64,000 nt of DNA, taken from assembly GCA_951799425.1 (NCBI GenBank), contig OX637395.1, positions 7,680,951 to 7,744,950 on the forward strand, in the 5' to 3' direction. Position 1 is the first letter of the stretch, and every line of letters starts with the position of its first letter. Source of the stretch: Ilex aquifolium (Eukaryota; Streptophyta; Magnoliopsida; Aquifoliales; Aquifoliaceae). The notes below the pieces were generated by a model. It saw nothing but the letters and a program-made list of their open reading frames with translations, did no database searches and was not told the DNA's origin. The position numbers were made by a program, and so were the translations under genes. Shown here piece by piece: positions 1 through 12,700 of this stretch.

Positions 1-420
1 GACCAGATCTAATTTCATCCGAATTCGAATTCAATTAAAAAATTTGTTTATTGAATCTGATCCGTTTACCTGACGGATAAAAAAATATTAGTCCATATCT
101 GAATCCGCTTATAACCGGATATCATATTCGATTATCCAATCCAATCTATAATGGTATTCCACCAGAATTTTTAAAAATAATTTTTTTTAAGATCAAATAC
201 AAATAATCAATATACATATGTGTGTGTGTGTGTGTGTGTGTATATATTAATCGGATTTGATAAACCATATCCATATATAATTTAAGATATCTAAACGAAT
301 TCAGATTGGATTCAGATGAACAGATAAAAATATTAGTACATATCTAGTTAAATAGATTTGGATCGAACTCGGACTGAAATCCGGTCTATTGACAGACCTA
401 CTAAGGTGTCAACACATTTT
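1..420. repeat. AT-rich dispersed repeat remnant with (TG)n microsatellite
   Basis: No coding exon is visible here. The stretch is AT-rich, with recurrent GAATTC, ATATCC and GGAT words and a TG dinucleotide run near 219-241. It ends near 383-397 in a small hairpin, GGTCT-ATTGA-CAGACC. That word resembles the hAT-type MITE end seen at 39736, so I read this as a decayed MITE lying in the intron or flank upstream of the beta-glucosidase exons. The family assignment is inference. Confidence 0.35.
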
Positions 421-509
421 TTTCTCTGTAATTATAAGATTAAAATATAATTCACAAGATAAATAGTCAGATTCGAGCGATTTTTTAGCCCTTGATTTGT
501 TGAATATAA

Positions 510-2738
<2,229 letters not shown>

Positions 2739-3720
2739 ACTGGGACCAAATTAATAAGAAATAAAAAATGAGACCCTAATGTTTCCCTATGTTTGATTTT
2801 CCACTGCATAACTATCCTATGTAAGAGGTGCTCTGCTGTTAATAAATAATTCAATGAGCAATAAAAAAATGCTTCATCTATGTGGCACTTATCATTCGAG
2901 ACTCAATTATCTTTTCTTTTATTTTTTAGTTTAACGGTCAAAAATGTTGAGTCAATTTACTTACACGGTGATTAATCATCTCTCTAGTTTGCTCAGAGGC
3001 ATATTATACACGCTAAGATTAGGGTATTCATGATGGATAAATTCCTCATAGATTGGCCCCAATGGATTACCAAGATTCGAACTCAAGACATCTGAATTTA
3101 TAACTCGTCTCTGTTACTATTTGAGTTACCCATTTGGGTTTACCCAACTGTTTGTCGAGGATTGTGTTGGACAAAAATTTGAATATTTTTCCAAACACGA
3201 CTTTACTCATATAACGAGGAATTATATGAGTTTTATTAATATAGGTTAGACCCATTCTAGATAGCATATATTCGTTAATTATAATCCCTTGTTTCAAGAG
3301 AACACCATTTGATTCTAACGAGAAATTACCACGCGTTACCATTTACCCCACAAGGGTATTTTATTTGTGATGGCGGCTGAACCTAGGTTAATTGTCTAGG
3401 CTGCTCTACATACCCGTTATCGAGATCAAGCCGATTCATAGTTCGGGACAAGAATTTTGAATTTATTTAAAGTTGATTTAGACTTGTGATTGCGTCTAGT
3501 TTAATTAGACTGCCTACGTATCCGAAAGGGAATCAAATCAACTATACTTCTTGAAAATGATTTTGAATTTGAGTGGGACTTTAAATGAGTGAATGACTCA
3601 TTTAATTTAAAATTTAACTTGATTTGATTTGAAATGTGTAAATGACCAATTGTTCTTTGGGATGGACTTGAGTCATATTTAAAACAACTTAGACTTATGT
3701 GAATTTTAGGATTCACATAG
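2739..3720. other. 3' flank of the beta-glucosidase gene, no gene seen
   Basis: About 1 kb of AT-rich sequence follows the stop codon. AATAAA-like words lie near 2840-2870 and could serve polyadenylation. Short ORFs at 3067-3342 and 3501-3716 on the minus strand show no recognisable domain. The phrase around 3508-3535 (CTGCCTACGTATCC) looks like repeat-derived sequence, but I cannot assign it to a family. Confidence 0.4.
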
Positions 3721-3724
3721 GTTC

Positions 3725-5093
3725 TGACTTAAGAACTCAAAAATCTATTGGGGGTCCAAAACCCCTTTAATAAAGACCATTAAGCAGTTTAAAACTCTAA
3801 AATTTAATAATATAAACTCTTTAATTTAATTTTTGCACTATTTAATTTGTAGGAGTTTGAAACTCCAAAAAATAGTGAAGAACTTAAATAGATAAATCTA
3901 AATCCAGAGTGCTCATGTTGCCGAGCAGGAGCCTAAGGTTGACCACCCTTTTTTGTAAAGGAGTCAAAGAATTTGGATCCTATTCAAAGAGTTAGAAACT
4001 TTTCTCTGGACCAAGGCTCCGAATTAAATTAAACTCTTTTATATAAATTCTTTTTGTATATGAATTTCGGCCATACAGACTATTGTCTGAGATGTCATTC
4101 AAAGTATCTTTTTTTGTTGGTGTGCGCGTGAGAGGGGTGAAAGACTCCAGATTTTTTTTAAGAAGTTAAAAACTCCCAAATTTTTAGGAGTTAGAAACGC
4201 CATTAATTTATGGCTTAAAAAAAAAGTTAAGAACTCTTTCGCATTGTTTTAGAGAAACCAAGAATTGACAAAAGATGACTAAAATGAATGGGTAAAGAGG
4301 ACTTGAAAACTCCAGCTTGGAGTCAAAGACTCCAAAACTTTTTTGGGAGTTAGAAATTTCAATTTAGAGGCAAAGAGTATGTCTTCATTTCACCCTTCTT
4401 TAGTGGTCTTTGAAAGACCAAAGAAGCAATCTCGGATGGGCCTTTGAAAGACCAAAAGTTACTGCCATTTTATTTTCACATTTGCTAGAACAAAGGTGAG
4501 GTAATACACCAATGAGGATGATGAGGAGTACTTAGAAACTCCTTTGATTCATGCAAGTGCATTCACTTCGGTGATTTTTAGAGGGGAGTCGAAGATAACG
4601 TGACTTGATAAAAGAGTCAAAAGACTCTTGATGGTTCTTAGACGAGTTTAAAACTCGAAAAATATTTTTTTTCTTACGCCGCAAACTTAAAGAGTAAGAA
4701 ACTCTCATGATTTGTGACCTCAGAAGTGGTTCGGAATCACTGGAATGGGCTGATTTTAAAGAGTCTAAGACTCTTTAATGGTGACTCAAAAGGACAATAG
4801 GCATCGTCGAAAACATCAAAAACATTGAAATTGAAAGAGTGCAAAACTCTTGTTGATTCCCCACCCTTCTTGGTTTTCTTTTGTTGCTGATTTTTGGATT
4901 TTGGCAGCAGCTGCAACAATATTTTTGTTGTTGGCTTCGTGTGCATGCTCGATCATATCAGTGGCCTTTGCCGCGAGAAGTCGGATGACTTCCAAGAGTT
5001 CTTGGTCCAAGTAGAGGGCAAGGTTCTAGCTGGGAAAAGTATAGAGCCTTTGAGACTTATGCGTCGTCTGAACTTTAGGAGTTGAAAACTCCT
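3725..5093. repeat. Array of dispersed short dyads, GAGTnnnAAACTC type
   Basis: At least thirteen imperfect inverted repeats occur in about 1.4 kb. Examples are GGAGTTTGAAACTCC (3852-3866), GGAGTCAAAGACTCC (4318-4332), AAGAGTCAAAAGACTCTT (about 4612-4629), CGAGTTTAAAACTCG (about 4644-4658), AAAGAGTCTAAGACTCTTT (4758-4776), AAGAGTGCAAAACTCTT (about 4835-4851) and AGGAGTTGAAAACTCCT (about 5077-5093). The spacing is irregular, from about 20 to 240 bases. Read as codons many give E-x-K/E-T-P/L, but no continuous frame links them. I do not recognise the element. It could be a decayed coding repeat, a family of binding or hairpin sites, or part of an unknown transposon. Confidence 0.6.
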
Positions 5094-6900
5094 CATATTC
5101 ATAACTGAAGTGATTCGGATTCAGCGCCATTGTTTTGGGCTGCTTTGGCTTTAAACTCCCATTTGCTGCAACCAAAATTCAAGACATTAAATCAAAGAGA
5201 AAGGGAGAGTATACCGAAGTAAGCCCTTGGTTTCTCTCCTACAAACTCTCTTTTTTTTTCGCCTTTCTTCCCTTCTTCTTTTGTTAACCGTCCTCTCTTT
5301 TTTCTCCTTCAGATTTCCCCTCTTGGTATTTATAGAAGAGTTTCTAGAAACTGCCACTTTAGTGGGCTACGAAACTACTTCACACGATGCCCAATTTGTG
5401 CACTCCATTTTACCATTTATAGAGGATTTTTTGTTTGCATGTAAGGGCAGCTGGCTTTCCTTCAACATGCCAGCAACTAGCACCTCCTCCATTAGTAACC
5501 AATTCTTAGTTAGTGGGTTTTCCACATTTCTTTGCTAAAGTAATTGTCTCTTCTATAACCATCAGCCCTTTACCTTTGTAAAAGATCTATTGGCCGTTTC
5601 TTTTATCTTATTTTTAACATGTGGGGCAGCTGGCCTTTGTTTAAACTTCTAGCACACAAGTCCCTTTTTTTAGATGTGTAAAATGGCATAACCACATTTT
5701 AGGGATAGTAATCAAACTCATGTCTTTGGTCTAGTCAACTAACAAATGTGCTCGGGACCTTTTCGAATAATACAGGTTATGAACCTTACTCAAAAATTTT
5801 CACTGAACAATGGATTTATTTATTTTTACCATTTAACAGATTGTGTTATTAATGTAACGTAATATCACCATTTAATATTAAATTATAAAAATATTATTTA
5901 GATCTAATTTATTGATATAATTTATTAATTTAATTCTAATTTATCACAATTATTAAATTGATTGTAGGTCTCAATAAATACCATGACTTAGTAAATCTAG
6001 TGATTATGATTAATTACATCAACAAATTATGTCGATAATTAGATTTAAGTATCATGCCTTTAAGTTTTGAAACGGTTGTGGGTTTCTATACAAATTTTTG
6101 GGCTTATTTACAACAAAAAAAAATTACAGTTTTTTTTGGATTATGATATAACTTTTAAAGTTTGAGTTACAGTTTTTTTTTTTTTTTTTGGCTAAGTTAT
6201 CACTTTTGTGGTAACTTTGTGATGATTGCAAAGATACCAAAAAAGTTATAAATAACTCTAAAAATTTGTAGAAAAAAATCATAAAATTTGTAATGACGGG
6301 ATTTTATCGAATTTTAATGTTTTTGTACCATAAACTTCTCCTAGTGTAAAAGTTTTCAAATTTGAACCTATTCTGCATAGCCTTAATTCGTTTTCTGTAA
6401 CACTTCTACACTTTATTAAACTTGATACTTGAGTCTCGAATAACTCTAAATGGTAGCTGAAGTGATAATAGAGACGAACTGCAAATTCAGACGTTCTTTA
6501 AATTTTGAAAAAAATTTGTAGTCAGGTCATGAGACATTTATTTATCATAAATATCTTAGATCCAACATAAATGTCTGTCTTTGACCAAATTGAAGAGGAG
6601 ATTAATCGATATTCTTGACCGTTGAATCCAAAAAATAAAAAACAAACAACAGGGTATTACTACTTACTACCCGGGTTTTAACGGGCACAATACGTTACAC
6701 CGACATAATAAGTGCTACAACTTCTACATTAAGACAGACCAAGTGGAAAGACCGTGAAAGTGACGAACTACTAATCCTACCCACCTGCGAACAACACACC
6801 TTCAAAAAGTCGTTTCCTTGTCGGACTCAACCTCTCAAAGAACGTGGCATATCCCCTCAGCACCAGCTGTCCACGTTCCTGTGGGCTCCACAGTCCTATA
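5094..6900. other. Gene-poor AT-rich stretch
   Basis: No supported gene. A pyrimidine-rich ORF at 5227-5538 (+) is hydrophobic by composition only. Poly-T runs occur near 6130 and 6172-6190. The last 120 bases become GC-richer as the AG-peptide promoter is approached. Confidence 0.4.
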
Positions 6901-6922
6901 CTAACCACATGCACACAGTCAC

Positions 6923-6934
6923 CTATATATATAT
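6923..6934 (+). promoter_or_regulatory. TATA box of the AG-peptide gene
   Basis: CTATATATATATGG sits about 95 bases upstream of the ATG at 7028. It is followed by a leader with a CT run and a CA run at about 6990-7014, a common plant 5'-UTR composition. The spacing fits transcription starting near 6960. Confidence 0.5.
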
Positions 6935-7027
6935 GGACTTGTATACCTCTCCCTCCACCACCTCCAATTACCATCAGATTTGAAGCACCTCTCTCTCTCT
7001 CTCACACACACACAAGATATAGCTGCA

Positions 7028-7217
7028 ATGGCGGGAGGAAATAGAATCACTTTGGCTATGCTCTTTGCCGTCGCACTCTTCGGCAGCGCAAGATTTTAGT
7101 ATGGCGCCTGCGCCGTCACCGGCGATGGACCATGGTTCTGGGTATTCTTTGCCGATCTCTGGAGTTATTGTGTGCTCTTCTCTGTTCTTCTCTATCCTCG
7201 CACTCATGAAGAATTAG
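7028..7217 (+). pseudogene. Arabinogalactan peptide (AG-peptide) gene with a frameshift
   Basis: AG-peptides are tiny secreted, hydroxyproline-glycosylated, GPI-anchored cell-surface proteoglycans. The ATG frame gives a signal-peptide-like start (MAGGNRITLAMLFAVALFGSA) and then a stop at 7097-7099. In the next frame from 7086 the rest of the family pattern appears: AQDFSMAPAPSPAMDHGSG, then a C-terminal hydrophobic GPI-signal segment (ISGVIVCSSLFFSILALMKN) ending in TAG at 7215-7217. Joined, these give the normal order for the family: signal peptide, Ala/Pro glycomodule, GPI signal. The frame change maps to about 7082-7090 and corresponds to one extra or two missing bases. A good TATA box and leader lie upstream. 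Either the gene was disabled recently or the assembly has an indel error. No intron is expected in this family. Confidence 0.75.
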
Positions 7218-7399
7218 ATTTCTGATATACATAAATGTATCTTACCATGGAGTAGTCATATGTGCAGGGGTTTTGATGGATTGGCTGAGGAGTTTACGTA
7301 TTCATTACATTATGTTTATTAATTTTTTTTGGGTATTTGTTTCTCTAGTTTATGTTGCGGAGGAGAATAAAAATTGATTCTTGTAGTTATATATATATA

Positions 7400-8031
7400 C
7401 TAGTTATTGTCTGTGCCTGAAGGCACAGTGTAATAAAAAATGGTAAATAATAAACATATTTGTATTCATATCCAAAATCAAATCACAAATATAGAGAAGA
7501 GATAAAAGAATTTAAGCATCAGTTTATAGTGGGGCGAGAGGTGGTGGGCGGCAGTGGTGGTGGTAAGAGACGGTGATGGTTATGGTAGGTGGCAATGACT
7601 GTGGTGGCGGTGATGGCGGCGGTGGTGGTGGTGATGGTGGAGGTGGTGGTGGCGGCGAAGGTGGTGGCGACGACGATGGTGGCGGTGGTGGTGTTGGTAG
7701 TGGTGGCAACAGTGGCGGTGGTAGTGTTGGTAGTGGTGGCAACAGTGGCGGTAGTGGTGGTGGCGGCGACGGTAGTGGTAGAGGTAATGGTGGGGCAGTT
7801 TCAAACACTATTTTTTTTTTAAAGTACTTATGAAAAATAATTTCTAAAAGTACTTTTAAAAAGTCACACCAAACACACCCTTAGGGACCTATTTTCCTAT
7901 TAAATATAAGATGTTAATATTAGCCGTTAGATTAACTTTAAATTAAAATTTAAAACGATCTCAACCACGAATAGCAAAAGTCATTTTGTTTATCTTTTGA
8001 GATTTGAATTGTAAGCTACTTTATTATTATA
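7400..8031 (-). mobile_element. Non-autonomous Helitron, copy A (5' end imperfect)
   Basis: On the minus strand the element ends in the Helitron 3' signature. A perfect stem-loop (CTGTGCC-TTCA-GGCACAG, 7411-7428) lies a few bases before the terminal CTAG (7403-7400), and the next host base is T. No target-site duplication is expected. Its 5' end abuts copy B and reads ATAATAATAAAG rather than the full TCTATATAATAAAG. The interior holds a GGT/GGC triplet tract (about 7540-7800). The rest is nearly identical in layout to copies B, C and D. No Rep/helicase ORF is present. Confidence 0.8.
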
Positions 8032-8279
8032 CTAGTTATTTCCCGTGCCTGAAGGCACTGAGTAATAAAAAAAAAGTCAACATATTTGTATTCACATCCA
8101 AAATCAAATCGCAAACATAGATGAGAGATAAAGAAATTTAAGCATGAATTGTAGTGGACGTGAGTGGTGGTAGGCGACAATGGTGATAGTGGGAGACGGT
8201 GATTGTTGTGGTGGGTAAGACGATGACCGTGGCGGCGACGGCAGTGGTAGTGGTGGTGGTGGCGGTGGTGGCGGGGGTA

Positions 8280-8310
<31 letters not shown>

Positions 8311-8575
8311 TGGTGGTGGTAGAGGTAATGGTAGGACGGTTTCAAACACTATTTTTTTTTTTAAAGTACTTATGAAAAATAATTTCTAGAAATACTTTTA
8401 AAAAGTCACTCCAAACACACCCTTAGGGACCTATTTTTCCTATTGAATATAGGGTGTTAATATTAGCCGTTAGATTAACTTTAAAGTAAAATTTAAAGTG
8501 ATCTCAACCGCGAATAGCAAAAGTCATTTTGTTTATCTTTTGAGATTTGAATTGTAAACTACTTTATTATATAGA
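8032..8575 (-). mobile_element. Non-autonomous Helitron, copy B (complete)
   Basis: This copy is 544 bases, with the 5' terminus TCTATATAATAAAG preceded by A (minus strand, 8575 down). The 3' terminus is GTGCC-TTCA-GGCAC (hairpin at 8045-8058) followed by CTAG (8035-8032) and T. This is the A^T insertion pattern expected of Helitrons. It lies head-to-tail with copy A. The interior GGN tract spans about 8160-8340. Flanking words such as the reverse complement of CAATTCAAATCTCAAAAG are shared with copies A, C and D. Confidence 0.85.
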
Positions 8576-9766
8576 TATATATATTATTCAATGTAATGGA
8601 TAAAATATTCATTATATCGGTAATACTCCATCATTGGTGACAATGATATCACCAACTAATAAAAATAGAACATATAAGATAAATGAATCTCACTATTTTA
8701 GTAACTTTCAATAATCATTTTGTTGACTAACACATACCTTGGAATAGTGGTGTTCACTTATGATGTATTCTTATTAATTGATAATACAATATGTCGCTGA
8801 TGACGTGGTATCACTATTACAATTGTGTTGTTGGTGCCCTGGAGACTTTAAAGCAGGCTATTCACTATTGCATATGAAATCGGACAGCCTGCAACACAAA
8901 AATACAAAACAACACAAGCAACATTCAACGTATTTTAACACAGCGTTAAGGTTGTTCCATTGTTACTTGAGCGTTGAAAGTCAGAGTCGTGTAAATAACT
9001 TCTCCCTATGTAAGAAATGTTGTTAGACCCTCCCCATCAATGACTAGAGTCTCCACATGTAGGTAATCGTCCAGAGAATATGAAGAAAAAGCAACTAGTG
9101 CAGATTAAAACGTCAGATTGCAAAAGAAATCATCGGAAACATTTACATAATAGTAATAAAATGAAACAAAAATAAGACTTTCAAGTATGTCATTCTGTGA
9201 CAACTAATCGTTGTACAAATTCAACTTCACAATAGCCATAACAACCCTCCAGAAAGTTACCCAAGTCCAACAAATTTCTGTAAACTTCGTTGACTTGGTG
9301 CAAGTATAACTTCTAAGCTACTTGCCCCCTCATATTGACTGCCAATAGAAAAAACTAAGACAATAGGCACAGGCACAGCCTCAGCCTCAGCCTCGTCAAA
9401 AGAACAACAATAAACCATTGAAGTAGACACAAGACCATAGTGCAAACAAAACATTATACATGCACCTTGAAAAGCATTTTCTGGACTTCCAATTTTGACA
9501 GTCTTCACGCCAAAAAAAACAAAAAAACAGAAACAAAAGATAAACTGTACCATATAGATACGCACAAATACATAATCCAATCCTCGACCTTGGCAAATAA
9601 GCTTATGTTGGATATAATTTATTATACCCATTTCTTTAATGCAACCAACAAGCATCATTAGTTTCCAAAATTCAAAATGTCATATGCAATCAAAGCGCCA
9701 TCATTCCCATGATATCCAAAGATTAACAAAAGCCAAGGCCCTAGAAGTCTCGACTGGATCAGCAAC
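8576..9766. other. Intergenic stretch and probable makorin 3' UTR
   Basis: No independent gene. The part nearest 9766 lies immediately downstream of the makorin stop codon on the minus strand and probably contains its 3' UTR. The ORFs at 9257-9658 (-) and 8778-9026 (+) have no recognisable features. Confidence 0.4.
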
Positions 9767-12700
9767 TCAAGAGTCACAAAAGTCCTCGGAACTTGATGAG
9801 TCACTCCAGCCAATACCCTGCTGTTGCATTTGTAAAAGGGCCATCATCTCATGCACCAAGTGTACTTCTGCTTCATCCACGGCAGTAAAATCATCGTATT
9901 CTTCATCCAAGACAGTGAAATCATCATATTGTTCGTCCAAGGCAGTAAAATCGTCGTATTCTTCTACTCCCAAAGGTCCATGGGGACCATATAAGAGATC
10001 GGACAAAATAAGGAAGTCATCCATATCCACATCATCAGAGCTGTCGTCTGTATCATCTGAATGCACACGGACGGAGCAAAATGTTTCAGGCATAGCTGTA
10101 GCTTTCCATGGGTATGACCCGGGCTTGACAGTGTGCTGGAACACAACAAAACACAGTATTTGATAAAGGGGTCATAAGGCATCCCTACAAGCTGAATGTA
10201 CACGAATAATATTAATGGAGTAAAATACTAAGAAAAACATTCACGGAGTAATTTGGACGGTATCTCCATAGCCATCAGCCAATACCACTTACTGTTGAGA
10301 AAAGCATTGTTCTCTCTATGAATTACAGTGGTCGGGAAAGAAAAGCAACCAAGATGCCCATGTTAAACTAGCTCATGATATTCGAGAGACTTATCAATAT
10401 CAAGATAGGTGATAACGGCAACCAATTGACGTAGGCAAAATGGAGAATTAAGGCATGAGCTGGACATGCTCAACCCAATATTTCTTTTTCTCTTTCCAGC
10501 CCAGAAACAATTAAAAAAATAAGAAGAAAAATACAACAGAAAGCATGTTTGGAAACAAATCGCATAAATCACCTTTTCGCTTGAAACCCAAGAACAGATG
10601 ATGGGGAGGCTTTGTGTAAATTACAGGAGAAGCTCACTCAAGTAGTACACAGGTCATTGTGTGAAACATTGGTACATTAGTCTTCTAAAAGGTCAAAGAA
10701 TGGTTGTATTCCTTGAAAACTAAAAAGGTGAAGTCAGATTTAATTGCTTGAATTTCTGGATGGAAACAATTCTTCATGGTTTTTGTATTAAATTAAGGAT
10801 TTAAAAACTGAAGATATGAGGCACACGAAATTCATGTAAAGTGCTATTCATAGTGGCAAATGGTCAAATGAGTGGTGACCAAAATGGCAAAAAAAAACAA
10901 AAAAAATGGAAACTCGTTCCCAATTGTAAAAGTAAAGAAAACACCAAAGGTCCACCAACCAGAGAACCAGAATCCTCCAACCAGAGAACCAGAATCTTCC
11001 GCCATTTGCAAACACAGGAGATGACATCCTGTGCATGCCTATTCATTTCTGTTATTGTTTATAGAAATTAAGAGGCCTTAGAAATCTAGTAGTGGCGTGT
11101 CAGAATGTGCATACCAACGTTTATGACACTGAACCTTATCTTTTACAATTATTAAAGTTTTTCTAGATCTTATTGTAATACCCATACACAAATAAAAGAA
11201 GTGATGTTAATCCCATGTGTGGCTGGGAAGTCTTCTTCTAATCCATTCAGTTTTCAGTAGAAAAGTATTGTTAAACTTAGGAGATCACAACCCCTTCAAA
11301 TAACCTAAATCCCGGTTGATCAATCAAGAATGCCTTATCTTGACCTTCATGGCTCATATGTTCTGATTTTTAGTACAACAGCAGCTACCTCAACATGAAT
11401 GAAATGCAAATATCATGATTGACTACAATTGATAATACGAGTAGATTTTTACAAAAAGGATACAAAAGAATGATGAAGCAAATGCCAATGAAGGGAAGTG
11501 TTTCCTCAAACCCATATTTATAACCAAAATCATACTACACCAAACTATCAGCATACAAATGCCACGTCGAAATATGCAAACTATTAACTTTGCTACCATT
11601 GTTTATTCCAATGTTGCACATGCTGCAGACTAAGATAAATTAACAATTCAAACAAATTGTAGGACACCAAATGTAAAGGAGTGCACAAAAACCAAATTCC
11701 AAAAATGAGCTTATTTAAGTAATTCATCCCAGTCTGCACAAGGCATTTTCCCTTCATTAACATCATACTACATCAAGATTTAATACATACACACCTAATA
11801 AGCAGGCATTGACGCTGATTGCGTGTGGTGCATCAAAATTCCTACAGTTTAGAAGGTGGTAATCCTAATGGCAGGAACTTCTACAGATGCCTTATTTTTT
11901 AACCAACATCAAACTGTTTAAGTTGGTCAAAACCACATATCCATGTAAAGCAGATACACAGCCTATACACTTGCCGTACACCTTTTCTTCCTTTATGTTT
12001 TGAATAAATTAACACCTTGGCAGTTTAAACTTCAATACATCATCATTAGTATGTTCCATAACACACACATTGAAAAATAAAATGACCGTTTAATAACACA
12101 CACACACACACACCCCGGGGCGGGGCCGCCTTGGGAGGTGAGGAAGGAAGCAGCAATACCCTGGGACAAATGACAATAAAATTTGAGCTAACACGAGTAG
12201 CAAATGAAGTAACTTACACAAGACAATATAACCAGCTGCAAGGGATTTGCTAGAAGGATGATGTAACCATTTGCACCAAGGAAAAAAGCGAATTATCAAC
12301 AGGTGTAAAATCTCAACAGTGTTGTTACCTTGTAAAAACAACTAGTACCAAACGGGCAAGTTCCATTCCCAAAATCAAAGTGCTTGCAATCTATAGACCT
12401 AAAAGAGGAAGACAATGATTTGTGAAGCAGACAAGGAACAAATAAACGCAAAAAGATTATCAGTTAATACAGAATTCAGTATAACCACCATTAACACAAC
12501 TATGATTCAGCAAACAAAATTCATTGCACAACACACCATTGATTCTATCTTCAGAAACTCAAAATCTCTAACTCCTAAAATTTGTCATTGAGTAAGATAC
12601 CTATCGTACTTTATACACAACGTCCTCAAAAGCTAAGGTGAAAACACTTTTGAATGAAATACACTTGGGCTCGTCACCAACTAAAACCACCGTATGAGTT

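Noticed and set aside
4816-5085. Ala-rich ORF on the minus strand (LLAAKATDMIEHAHEANN...) in the dyad region
   Set aside because: It looks weakly protein-like but has no ATG at its start, no flanking exon and no recognised family. It is left as part of the unexplained dyad region.
3725-5093. CRISPR-like reading of the repeated dyads
   Set aside because: The repeats are short, variable and irregularly spaced, with no constant spacer length, and this is plant nuclear DNA.
5227-5538. 103-codon hydrophobic ORF
   Set aside because: Its composition follows from a pyrimidine-rich stretch. No motif or gene context supports it.
7524-7833. Long Pro-, His-, Val- and Gly-rich ORFs on both strands (also 8016-8349, 45663-46073, 46366-46980)
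   Set aside because: They are translations of the GGN/NCC triplet tracts inside Helitrons, open in several frames at once. There is no start context or conserved domain.
9639-10163. 174-codon plus-strand ORF with Ser/Lys repeats
   Set aside because: It is the antisense of the last makorin exon. The repeat is the complement of the EYDDFT coding repeat.
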